Source: Ustilaginoidea virens (taxonomy: Eukaryota; Ascomycota; Sordariomycetes; Hypocreales; Clavicipitaceae). Taken from it: 64,000 nt of DNA. A program made the translations under genes and the position numbers. This document shows positions 22,069 through 31,425 of the stretch, piece after piece; the stretch's first letter is position 1, and each line of letters opens with the position of its first letter. The stretch is from the NCBI RefSeq assembly GCF_000687475.1, contig NC_057322.1:1674001-1738000 (forward strand). Direction: 5' to 3'. Under the pieces are notes generated by a model. The model searched no databases. It was not told the origin of the DNA and saw only the letters and a list, made by a program, of their open reading frames with translations.

Positions 22069-22559
22069 ATGAGTGTTCCTCGGGCGCGAATACTGGATTT
22101 GATGAAGGTTGGACTGTCAGCAACAAAACTCATGATCATAATTCTGACCGTGTACAGGCACAATGCCAGGTCTTCGCCACGATATATAATCCTGAAGGTG
22201 TTCGCATGGGCAACAAAGTGCTGCGCCAAAGATTAAAAGGCCCTGCAGTCGCCGCCTACTACCCGAGAAAGGTGGCCACAATCAAGGATGTGAAGCGAGA
22301 GTTTGGACCAGTCCTGGCCACCTGGGACGAGGACGAACAAGACCGATTCGAATACATTGAAGAGTATGCCGGGTCTACTTGTCGGAAGCTGGGAAGCGGA
22401 AGAACCATAAGCTGACCTACTTGATCAGACTGAAACAACGTGGAAAGAGCGCACCGAAAAAGAAGAGTGGTCCTCCTGGTACGTCGGTCGTTGATCGAGT
22501 TGCCAGCCGTACAGCAGGTAGCTAACCTTTGTACAGATAAACATGGCAAGAAGCGATAA
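22069..22559 (+). CDS. RSM27: Mitochondrial ribosomal small-subunit protein mS33 (Rsm27)
   Basis: Four exons: 22069-22107, 22158-22363, 22429-22478 and 22537-22559. Phases close to 105 aa, the normal length. The protein opens MSVPRARILDLMK, continues AQCQVFATIYNPEGVRMG and KGPAVAAYYPRKVATIKD, and ends in a Lys-rich tail KSAPKKKSGPP then DKHGKKR. This is the fungal mS33/Rsm27 pattern, a small basic protein in the head of the mitoribosomal small subunit. The first donor (GTTGGA) is weak, but the protein it yields matches the family across the join. Introns are 50, 65 and 58 nt. Confidence 0.92.
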
Positions 22560-23755
22560 AACGGTGGCCCACAGGGATTGTGTTTTCTTTTTTTTTTTTT
22601 GTTTTTTTGTGTTCGACAGGATTCATAAAGGGATGCGGGAGAACAAAAGGAGCCGGCTTCCAGCGCGCGAACCCATACTGACAGACGCGATGCCGGAGAA
22701 GGGAATGTATGGATGAGTATAGGTGACCGACTCCCTGAGCTGGCGTGTGTATATCACTGTACCAACTACATGCAGTCAGTTAGTTCCGTTGAGAAAGACT
22801 TTTGGAAAAGAAAAACCTACCGAAACGCTGGAATCGGACACCCTTGCCCCGTATCGCTGTGAAAATGAGCTGCGGAGCCTTTGGCCACCGCTGCAGACCT
22901 GGGCCTACGTGGAGGGTATGGTTATTTGAAGTCGCTGCGATGAACTCGGAACGGGGATGCGATGTATTCGCCCACCTGCTGCCTCAGCGGTGAGCGTGAA
23001 TCGACCGAGGACAACGTTGCTTCAGAATCCTTGGCACATTGGTTGGTGGCATGGCTTCCATGTGCATGATTCAAGGTTGACTTGGCGAGAGTGGCATCCA
23101 CCTGCCGTGACCAACTTGACAGGTGCATGCGGCTGTAGCTGTCTAGGAATTCCGAGCTTCAGGCGCAAAGGGCCCTCGATTCCGCTGCAGGCCTCGGCTT
23201 CTCCTCGTCAATCCCGTCCTTGTCCCTCCAACTGTCCCTCCAACTGTCCCTCCGACTGTCCCATCGTCTTTCCCATCGTCTTTCCCATCCACGCGGGCCC
23301 CGTTGTTCCTGGGGGTTCAAGATGCTCGTTTGATTCCTTTCCTTCCCTGCCGTTTTATCTTGGCTTTCCGTTTAATCTTGGTCACGGACATGATACAGGG
23401 CACATCAGCACTTTCCGGCACCTGCCACGTTTTCTGTCAGGTCGTCCTTTCGTAATCTCTCTCCACCAACCAGCCTGTACTGCAGTCATTGCTTCCTCTC
23501 ACCCAGCCGTCGTTTCTTCTTCCCTCTTCTGTTCCCCATCTTCTCTGATTTCTCTGCACCGTTTCTCTTGGCTTTCCCACATCACTTCTGTCTGCGATCT
23601 AACAGGTCTGTTTTTTTTTTTGAGTGGAATCTTCTTAATCTTTATTGGCTGTGCCAGGCGCAAAAAAAGAAAAAGAAAAAAAAGGGCGCAGCTGTTGTTA
23701 TCTATCTTCTTTTCGATACACCCCGGCGTTTTAGCTGTCTCGATCCAGATTCAAC
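22560..23755. other. 1.2-kb leader/promoter region of the Pumilio-family gene
   Basis: No gene recognised. The last 600 bp are pyrimidine-rich, with CAACTGTCCCTC and CCCATCGTCTTT short repeats (23225-23290), T tracts and an A/G tract at 23660-23686. This is typical of a long 5' UTR with possible leader introns in a fungal RNA-binding protein gene. Confidence 0.5.
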
Positions 23756-26473
23756 ATGTCCGCCTCCGACTTCCGAGCTTCTTCAGCTGAAAAAACAGGT
23801 GTCATTCCTGGGCTTGTTTTCCAGGAAGATGCTGCAATGCTTGGCAGTGATCGGCCGTCACCTGTCGGTCATACAAAGGTGAGTGGTGTATTCTCTTTGG
23901 CATACCATGATTCACGCCCAATGAACTTGAGTCTGTCGTCTAGAATGACTACATTCTTTCAGTCAACCCATTGAGCGTTTCAAAATAAGAAAGCCTGCCT
24001 GCATGAACCTAACCCGTAAACGCCCAGGACCATTCGTCGTTCATCTCGGGGCAACAATGTGTGAATGTGTTGGCCACATCAAAGCTGGTTAATCAAGCCA
24101 CCTCAAAGGTTTGCTCTACAGATTTAACCTCATCATTGGAAACTAGCCCCTAACTCGCTTTCAAAAAAAAAAAAAAAAAACAGGCGAGCCTCGAAGACTC
24201 TGTCACGAACGAATCCTATCCAATGGATAAACTTTTGGCCAGACTCTCGGAGCAAAAAGCTGTCCTTAGTCGGCAGAACGAGGCTCTGAAATCCGTAGAA
24301 GATGACTCTCAGACGTGTCAGCGGCTACCCGCCCACGTTTCCTCCACCAACTCGTTGCCCATCACACCGGCCACAGAAGGATTCTCGTCTACAGCACCTA
24401 GTACTCGTCCGGCGAGTGCGACTCTGGATGGACCACGTTCTGACTCGGATGAAATCCTTCGACTGAAGCTTCAACTCGCACAAGCTCAGAACAAGATTTC
24501 TAAACTAGACCAAGAGCTGGCTACCCGATCCCAGAAAGGTGACACTGACATATCGGTTACCAATGCTGGTCGGTGCAGTGGCAACACCTCGCGCGAGAAT
24601 GCTTGGGCCACCACGGATGATGAACAATCTGACGCCAGTGATGCCACGTCTGCCACGACGTTCGGCCGTGCCAAGGGTATCTGGGAGAATGCCAAAGGGT
24701 CCATTGCCAGTAATGCTCTTCAAGGAACGGTCAACGAGCCACAGCCCGGGACCTGGCCCGGGGGCCGTGGATTCAATCAAGGATTCTCTGATGCGAGCAC
24801 TGCGTACCAAATGATGGATGGCTATCGGGGAGATCGCCTGAGTCCCGACTCGGACCTGATCATGCATCAGTCCACAAGAGGCCGACCTCATCGTTTTGAT
24901 CACCGGGTCCACAACTCTCATCATCTGCCAAACGTTGTTTACAACCCTGTGAGCGTTGGTCAAATTGGCCAGTTTGAGGCGATGGGAGGCACCATGCAGA
25001 CTGGGACTTTACATCCACCACCAGGTCTCGGCACTATTGGCTTGGGAACCTATTCAGGTTATCAGCAGCAGCCTGTTGGCACTCCACTGTCTCCTCACGC
25101 ATCTGAATTTACATCCAAGACGAATTGGAAGACTGAAGTAAGTTTGTTTTCGCAAAAGAAAAGTACGGAAAAAAAAGAAAAAAAAACCCCTCTCACCTTG
25201 GCAGGCAGAAGACGAGGGCATATGAGTATACTATACTAATGCTCCTCACTAGGGACTTTCTACTGATGGCCCGACATATTTGCCCCCAACTGAACCTCTC
25301 AATTATCGACGTCTTCTCGACCGTAATGTGACTTGCAATTGGAAATACATAGTCGATAAGATTGTGTGCAATAATGACCAACAAGCTTCCATATTCCTAC
25401 AGCAGAAATTAAAAGTCGGCACACCTGACCAGAAATACGACATTGTAGAGGCTATCGTGGCCCAGGCTTATCTACTGATGGTGAACAGATTTGGTAACTT
25501 TTTAGTTCAACGATGTTTTGAGCACGGCACTCCGGAGCAGGTGATTAAGATTGCACAAGCGATTCGCGGCAACACTCTCAATCTGTCCATGGACCCCTTT
25601 GGTTGCCACGTGGTGCAAAAGGCCTTTGACTCGGTTCCGGAAGAGTACAAGGCAGTCATGGTCCATGAACTCCTTCGCCGCATTCCCGAAACAGTGATAC
25701 ATCGATATGCTTGCCATGTATGGCAGAAGCTCTTTGAGCTTCGATGGACCGAATCTCCGCCTCAAATTATGAAATTCGTCAATGAAGCTTTGCGAGGCAT
25801 GTGGCATGAGGTAGCTTTGGGTGAAACCGGCAGCTTGGTGGTGCAAAACATATTCGAAAATTGTTTGGAGGAAGACAAGGTTGGTTTTCTCCTTGGCGAA
25901 TTTCTCCCCTCGTGGCGGGCACGTACTAACGCGGCGTTTCCCAAGCGCCCGTGCATCGAAGAAGTACTCGCCAATATTGATATCGTGGCACACGGTCAAT
26001 TTGGCAACTGGTGCATCCAGCACATTTGCGAGCACGGTGCGCCTCCTGATCGTGGCAGGGCTGTCGACCACGTCATTCGTTATGCCGCCGAATACAGCAC
26101 GGATCAGTTTGCGTCCAAGGTGGTGGAAAAGTGCCTAAAGATTGGCGGAAGCGACTTTCTGGGACGCTACCTGGACCGCGTTTGCGAAGGCCGCTTGGAT
26201 CGAACCCGGATCCCGCTGATCGACATTGCCAGTGACCAGTACGGCAACTATCTTGTGCAGTGGATTCTCAACAATGCTACGCCTCAGCATCGGGAGATGG
26301 TGGCGGCTCACATTCGGAAGCACATGGTGTCTCTTCGTGGGTCCAAGTTTGGATCTCGCGTCGGCATGCTGTGTACTAACCACGCCGTCACTACTCGGCC
26401 TGGACCAGGTGTAGGGCCCGGAATGGGTGGTCGCATGGGCCCTGGCCCGCGTTTTGGAGGTGCATATCGTTAA
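23756..26473 (+). CDS. Pumilio (PUF) family RNA-binding protein
   Basis: Three exons: 23756-23878, 24184-25137 and 25253-26473, donors GTGAGT and GTAAGT, all phase 0; 765 aa. The first 360 residues are low-complexity with a short coiled coil (DEILRLKLQLAQAQNKISKLDQELA). The C-terminal half is a Pumilio homology domain of repeated helical units, visible as NRFGNFLVQRCFEHG, DPFGCHVVQKAFD, HRYACHVWQKLFE, GETGSLVVQNIFE, GQFGNWCIQHICEHG, DQFASKVVEKCL and DQYGNYLVQWILNN. PUF proteins bind 3' UTRs and control mRNA stability and translation in the cytoplasm. A Gly/Arg/Met-rich tail (GPGMGGRMGPGPRFGG) closes the protein. The plan resembles fungal meiotic PUF proteins (Mpf1 type) more than Puf3, but the subfamily call is tentative. 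Confidence 0.92.
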
Positions 26474-26847
26474 TACGGAGCTAGTGTTTCTTTTTTTTTT
26501 CCCTCCCCTTAGTCAGATCTCGAAGTCATTATCGCCTTTGCATAATATAAGAATTTTGCTTTAGACTTGAAAGAAACAGTGACGACGTGATTTGGCATGA
26601 CAAGCATGCTCCTGGAAAGCGAATGATTGACTCCAAGTCTGAGAGGTAGTAGTATCTTACAAGCGACTTGCCTACTATGGAGCAGTTTATATGAAGTCCA
26701 AAAAATAAATGATGAATGATAAATGATTAAAGGATAAGGCAGCAGTGCATGATGCGGTGAATGGATGACGAGCGCCGGTAGCACCTGACCCATATGAAAA
26801 CGGAAGAACAAGAGAGTTTGACTAGGTACGCTAGCCGTGGCTCGGTG
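26474..26847. other. Convergent 3'-3' intergenic region
   Basis: 374 bp between the stop codons of the Pumilio-family and Pex39-like genes. A/T-rich with AATAAATGATGAATGATAA near 26703, consistent with polyadenylation signals for one or both genes. Confidence 0.55.
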
Positions 26848-27730
26848 TCAAGAGGCTACGGTCTCGGCTGTCGAAGATGGGTAAGCAATATCCGTGTCGA
26901 TCGGCGGGAACTCGGTATCAAGAGCGTTTGGAAGGTTAAGTTCCGAGGCTTCCGGGGACACATGCTTCTCCCAGGGTTTTCTCGGCGCTGCCCGAGTGCC
27001 AACGGGTTTCACAGACTGCGCAAAACGGGGGTTAGAGAACCAAGAGCGAAAAGCCCCTTGACGGAGGTGGCAGTACGGCTTGGAGGGTTGAGACGCACGG
27101 GAGCCCGAGCAATCGTATCGGGAATTTGGCGGATGCCGGGAATCTCCTTGCCCTGCTGGAGCAACGCGAGCATCTGGGCAAACCCCATCGGGTAGCTGGG
27201 CTGGCCGTCGCCAGAAGCAGCCGCAGCGTCGGCGGCAGCTTTGCGATCAACGAAGAGATCGGCTCTGGGGGCAGCTTGCTGCCACGGAAGCAAGGGCTCG
27301 GACAGGTCGGCGGCCGGGGAGGAGAGGTACTCGTGAGGCAGGACCTGGGGGGGCTTGTGGTCGGGGTGCTGGGCCAGCCAGGCTGCGTAGTGGGAGAAGT
27401 CGATCTGGACGCCGACGCGCTGGGCGTAGTAGAATATGCGGGCGTGGACGGCCATGTCGGCTGGCGAGCCGGGGGACGAGTTGGGGGGGCCGAGGATGGC
27501 GGAGAGTCCGGACTGGAGGGAAGGGGGTTAGAAGGGCGAGGATACGGATGTGTGCGGTGTGTAGCGTGTGCTCGAGGTGTGGACGGGGAGAGGGTTTGCG
27601 GCACGGGTCGTACCAGGAACGTGGGGTCTTTGGTCCAGGGGTACGCGTCGAATGCGTGGAATATGGAGTCTTGGTCTTGGAGGGAGCGAATGCGGTCGGC
27701 GCCGGGGAGGGGGGAGGTTGGCTGCGCCAT
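26848..27730 (-). CDS. Candidate Pex39 (KPWE-motif peroxisomal import factor)
   Basis: Three exons: 27614-27730, 27099-27512 and 26848-27015; donors GTACGA and GTGCGT; phases close to 232 aa. The protein begins MAQPTSPLPGADRIRSL, has an Ala-rich middle, then YPMGFAQMLALLQQGKEIPGIRQIP, and after the last intron SVKPVGTRAAPRKPWEKHV. The GxxIPGIxxIP segment followed by a basic KPWE box is the arrangement of the recently described Pex39 family (human C6orf226, yeast Yjr012c), which helps Pex7 import PTS2 cargo into peroxisomes. The tail is acidic. No signal peptide or membrane segment is seen. An alternative second donor (GTCAAG, phase 0) would add 12 residues before SVKP. The family assignment is from motif memory. 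Confidence 0.66.
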
Positions 27731-28431
27731 TGGGAGGGGGGCGGGAGCGACGGGCGCGTTGAGTCTGGTGAGGTGAGTGGTGATGGTGATGGTGATGGGT
27801 GAAGTCTGGTTGGTGATGATGAGTCGATGAGGACGTAAGGTAGGTACATACCTACCTATGAGTACCCCGCAGTGAGCACCCCGTGGTGAGTACCCCGTGG
27901 TGAGTACCCTGCGGTGAGTCCCCCGTACGTGTTAGTGGTGGGTGGGTCGGTGCTGCAAAATGAGGCCAGCGGCAGGCATGTGATGGATGGGCCCGTACGG
28001 ACTACCGCCTGGGTACTCCGTATAGCTGCAGCGGCCAGCCAATCCCGTGCGCCGGCGTAAGCCTCTGCTCCCATCTGTTTCAGCAACCCTTCTCCCAGCC
28101 ATCGCCAACCAACTCGTCTCAAGTCACCCTCACCTCAATCCCCTCCACCTCAACTTGCCCACGCCTGCTGAATGCTGGAAGCTGAAAGCTGCCCATCAGT
28201 AGCCGGGAATCTCGGATCCTGCTTTCATCGCCGGCACCGTCGACACCATCATCCCGCCGAACAAAGCAATCACTCTCCAGCATTGCCCTCCCCTGAAAGC
28301 TGTGCGGCTCTCAAGTTTCGTTTCGCCGACAAGGCTACGTCTACTTCCCCTCCCGGCTCCCGAGACCACGTCTCCCAGCCTCGTCAGCCCTAGGAGCTTG
28401 CCAGTTGCCAACCTCGCGTACAACCGGTCCG
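27731..28431. other. Divergent promoter region, Pex39-like / PP2C
   Basis: About 700 bp between opposite starts. It holds a GATGGT tandem tract (27777-27800), TAGGTACATACCTACC (27840-27856), the 14-bp tandem repeat listed separately, one TACTCCGTA (28014), and a C/T-rich leader before 28432. Confidence 0.55.
27862..27922. repeat. About 14-bp tandem repeat in divergent promoter
   Basis: Roughly four to five copies of GTGAGTACCCCGTG with variants GTGAGCACCCCGTG and GTGAGTACCCTGCG. Within the shared upstream region of the Pex39-like and PP2C genes. Confidence 0.82.
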
Positions 28432-30645
28432 ATGCACCGCGCAGCCCTCCGGGCGTTTCGCACGACATCCTCATACTTGACCGCCGCCCGCAACCTCTCC
28501 CGCGCCTCCCTCTTCTCCGCTGCCAGGCACAACGCCCGTCGCCAGGCTGCTGCCAATGAGCCTCTGAGGTCCTCCATGTACTTTCGCCGTCTGCCCGTGG
28601 CGCTCGTGTCCGGCATTGTCCTCGGCTACGGGGCCTGGTACTCGATCAACACCACCGGCGCTCGGACTGTCGCCCGCAGCTTCGCCTCCACCCAAGGTAC
28701 CGCTACTCCTCCTGACGATGCCCCTCCCGCACGCACCGTTCTGGTAGTCGGAGCAGACGAGCTAAGGCAAGGCACCATCGTGGGCGAAGGACCCATCTCC
28801 AAGCCCACCACGGACGGCCGCCGCATCGTTGAGATGTTAACCCCGGACCAGGCTACGGAGAAGCTGCGAAAGCTGGAGCAATCCTTCTCCGTGAACCGCG
28901 GCCAGGGCGTCACTCGCTATGACTTGGTGCAGCTGCCCAGCAACGACCCCATTGAGGATGATCACGCCGAGAAGATTGTCGAGGTGCCCAGCCGGTCAGC
29001 CGGGGCCGAGGGGTCAAGTAGTGACTGGATGTTCTGGGGTGTATTTGACGGCCACTCGTGAGTTTACTTCTCGTCAGCCCCTTGACAGCATCCGCGCCCC
29101 GGCCCCCGAAAGGAAGGGGGGTGAAAAAAACGCCTCTGGAGAGATCAAGTGTCCTCTGCTGACTCGGATCTCATTCGCGTCGCGATTTCAAATCAGCGGC
29201 TGGACGACATCGGCTACTTTGCGCGAGAGCCTCATCAGCTACGTGGCCCGGGAGCTCAACGAGACATACAAGGCGGACAAGGGCAACTCTCCGTCCGACG
29301 AGGCCATTGACCAGGCCATCAAGACGGGCTTCAACCGCCTGGACCATGAAATCGTCCACAAGAGCGTGGAAAGGGTGTTCAAGGCAAGCTCCAAGGCTGT
29401 TGCCGCCGAGCTGCTGCAGCCGGCCCTGTCTGGATCCTGCGCCCTGCTCTCCTTCTACGACAGCCGCAGCAACCTGCTCCGCGTGGCCTGCACAGGAGAC
29501 TCACGGGCGGTGCTCGGGCGGCGGTCCGGGTCGGGCAGGTGGACCGCCACCGCCCTGTCCGAGGACCAGACCGGCGGCAACGCCAAGGAGGCCGCCCGCA
29601 TGCGCAAGGAGCACCCTGGCGAGGACAACGTCGTCCGCAACGGCCGCGTCCTGGGGGGCCTGGAGCCCACGCGCGCCTTTGGCGACGCCGTCTACAAGTG
29701 GAGCCGGGAGGTGGCCGGCAAGCTCCGCAGCAGCTTCTTTGGGCGCAGCCCGTCGCCGCTGCTCAAGACGCCGCCCTACGTCACGGCCGAGCCCGTCGTC
29801 ACCACGACCAGGATCCAGCCCGACAAGGGCGACTTTGTCGTCCTGGCCACCGACGGCCTCTGGGAGATGCTCACCAACGAGGAGGTCGTCGGCCTGGTCG
29901 GCCAGTGGATCGAGGGCCAAGCCGCCGGCGCCGGCGCCGGCTCGTCGTCCCCGTCGTCCCAGTTCGAGGCTGTCTGGTCCAAGATCTTTGGGCCGCCCAG
30001 CAGGCCGCTGCCCGTGGAGCAGGCCAAGGCGGACGGCGTCGACGGCCAGAGAACCCCCATCCGCCTGCAGCAATGGGGCATCAGCCCGGACGCAAAGGAC
30101 CGCTTCACCGTGCGGGACAAGAACGTCGCCACGCACCTGGTGAGGAACGCCCTGGGCGGCAGCAATGACGAGCAGGTCTGCGCTTTGCTCACCCTGCCGG
30201 CGCCTTTTTCGCGAAGATATCGGTATGTTTGTTTCTCTCTTGTTTCTCTCTTGTTTCTTTCTTGTTTCTTTCTTGCTTCGTCTCTTGTTTCGCCTCTTGT
30301 TTCTCTCTTGTTTCCTCCCTTGTTTCCTCTCTTGTTTCTCTCTTATTTCCTCTCTTGTTTCCTCCCCTCATCTTGCTTCCTCCTTTCATCTTGTTTTCCT
30401 TTCAAGCCGTTCTTTTGATTCCTTCTGATTCCTTTTGACTTCTCTTGGTTCCTTTTCTTTTATGCAAAATCTCCTTGCTCGGCTACTCCATCCCTTCCCG
30501 CGCATCTCGCATAACTAACCTCCCCGCCAACAGCGACGACCTCACCGTGCAAGTCATCTTCTTCGGCAACGGCCCCAAGACAGGCGAAGTGCTCGTCAAC
30601 CTCGACGCCACGGCCGACGCGGCCGAGCCCCGGGCCAAGCTCTAG
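28432..30645 (+). CDS. Mitochondrial PP2C phosphatase, Ptc5-like
   Basis: Three exons: 28432-29057, 29197-30222 and 30534-30645; donors GTGAGT and GTATGT; phases close to 587 aa. A basic Arg/Ala-rich presequence (MHRAALRAFRTTSSYL) is followed by one hydrophobic segment (VALVSGIVLGYGAWYS). PP2C metal-site motifs are complete: WGVFDGHSGW, SGSCALLSFYD with ACTGDSRAVLG, GLEPTRAFGD, FVVLATDGLWEML, and RDDLTVQVIFFG across the last splice. Relatives such as yeast Ptc5 dephosphorylate and activate the pyruvate dehydrogenase E1-alpha subunit in mitochondria. The first exon must end at 29057, because only then does FDGHS join GWTTSATL. Intron 2 is 311 nt and filled with a pyrimidine repeat. Confidence 0.92.
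30228..30440. repeat. Pyrimidine minisatellite inside intron 2 of the PP2C gene
   Basis: Repeated TTGTTTCTCTC and TTGTTTCCTC units, T/C only on the plus strand apart from the G of each unit, filling most of the 311-nt intron 30223-30533. The branch and acceptor (ATAACTAACC to CAACAG) lie after it. Confidence 0.85.
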
Positions 30646-31425
30646 AGGGACGGGCCCGGCCGGTCTCGACTCCCGGGCGCGCCTATTCTGCCCGTCATGG
30701 CGCTTGAGGGCAAGGAGCGGGTGGTGATGTGGGCCGTGGTGACGGCGCTGCTGGCCTGTCTTTTCCCCCCGCGGTGATTTTGGCCACGGGCATGCGTTTT
30801 TTTTTTCACGCTTGTTCTTCTTTCCCTCTTCTTTTTCTGTTCCCGCGTCTTCTTCTGTTCCCGCTTCATCTTCTGTTCCCGCTTCATCTTCTGTTCCCGC
30901 GTCTTCTTCTGTTCCCGCTTCATCTTCTGTTCCCGCTTCTTCTTTGTTTCTTTTTTTTTTCTGCTTTTTTGCTTTTTTTCCTTTTACGGCCTGATGCAGG
31001 GAAGCATCGTCGAGCTCGTGGAGTCAGGATTTGCGGGTTTCATTCGGAGCATCTTACCTTAAACATGGTAGCGGGGCTGAAAAGTAGAGACAAGGACGGA
31101 CGGTCCGAATTCATGCGAAGCAAGACATGGAGAATCTTTGTTGTTATTAATAAACCAGGTGTACATTTTATGGGGTGGGCCCGGCAACGCCAATTGATGG
31201 ATGGATGGCACCGTTGCTACTCGAGACGCAGTGGCGTGGTCTGCGATGCGAAACAATCTCATTCTATTCTATTCGAGCCAGTGACGTGCTATGCTATGCC
31301 AAGCGCCTCTAGGTGAACCACAAACCATCCCCCCCCCCCCCCCCACCTCAGACGCCAAACACGAGCCCGGAGTGGAGCAACGACACGTTGGGACGAGAAA
31401 CCGACTGCGCCCTCGGCCCTGCAGA
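30646..31425. other. Convergent intergenic region, PP2C / Mae1-type transporter
   Basis: No gene. It includes the 18-bp minisatellite at 30834-30945, a T-rich tract to about 30982, and a C run at 31329-31344. The 3' UTRs of both genes lie here. Confidence 0.55.
30834..30945. repeat. About 18-bp minisatellite, about 6 copies
   Basis: Unit TTCTGTTCCCGCTTCATC alternating with TTCTGTTCCCGCGTCTTC. The tract lies in 3' flanking DNA of the PP2C gene. Frames through it encode only VPASSS-type repeats. Confidence 0.88.
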
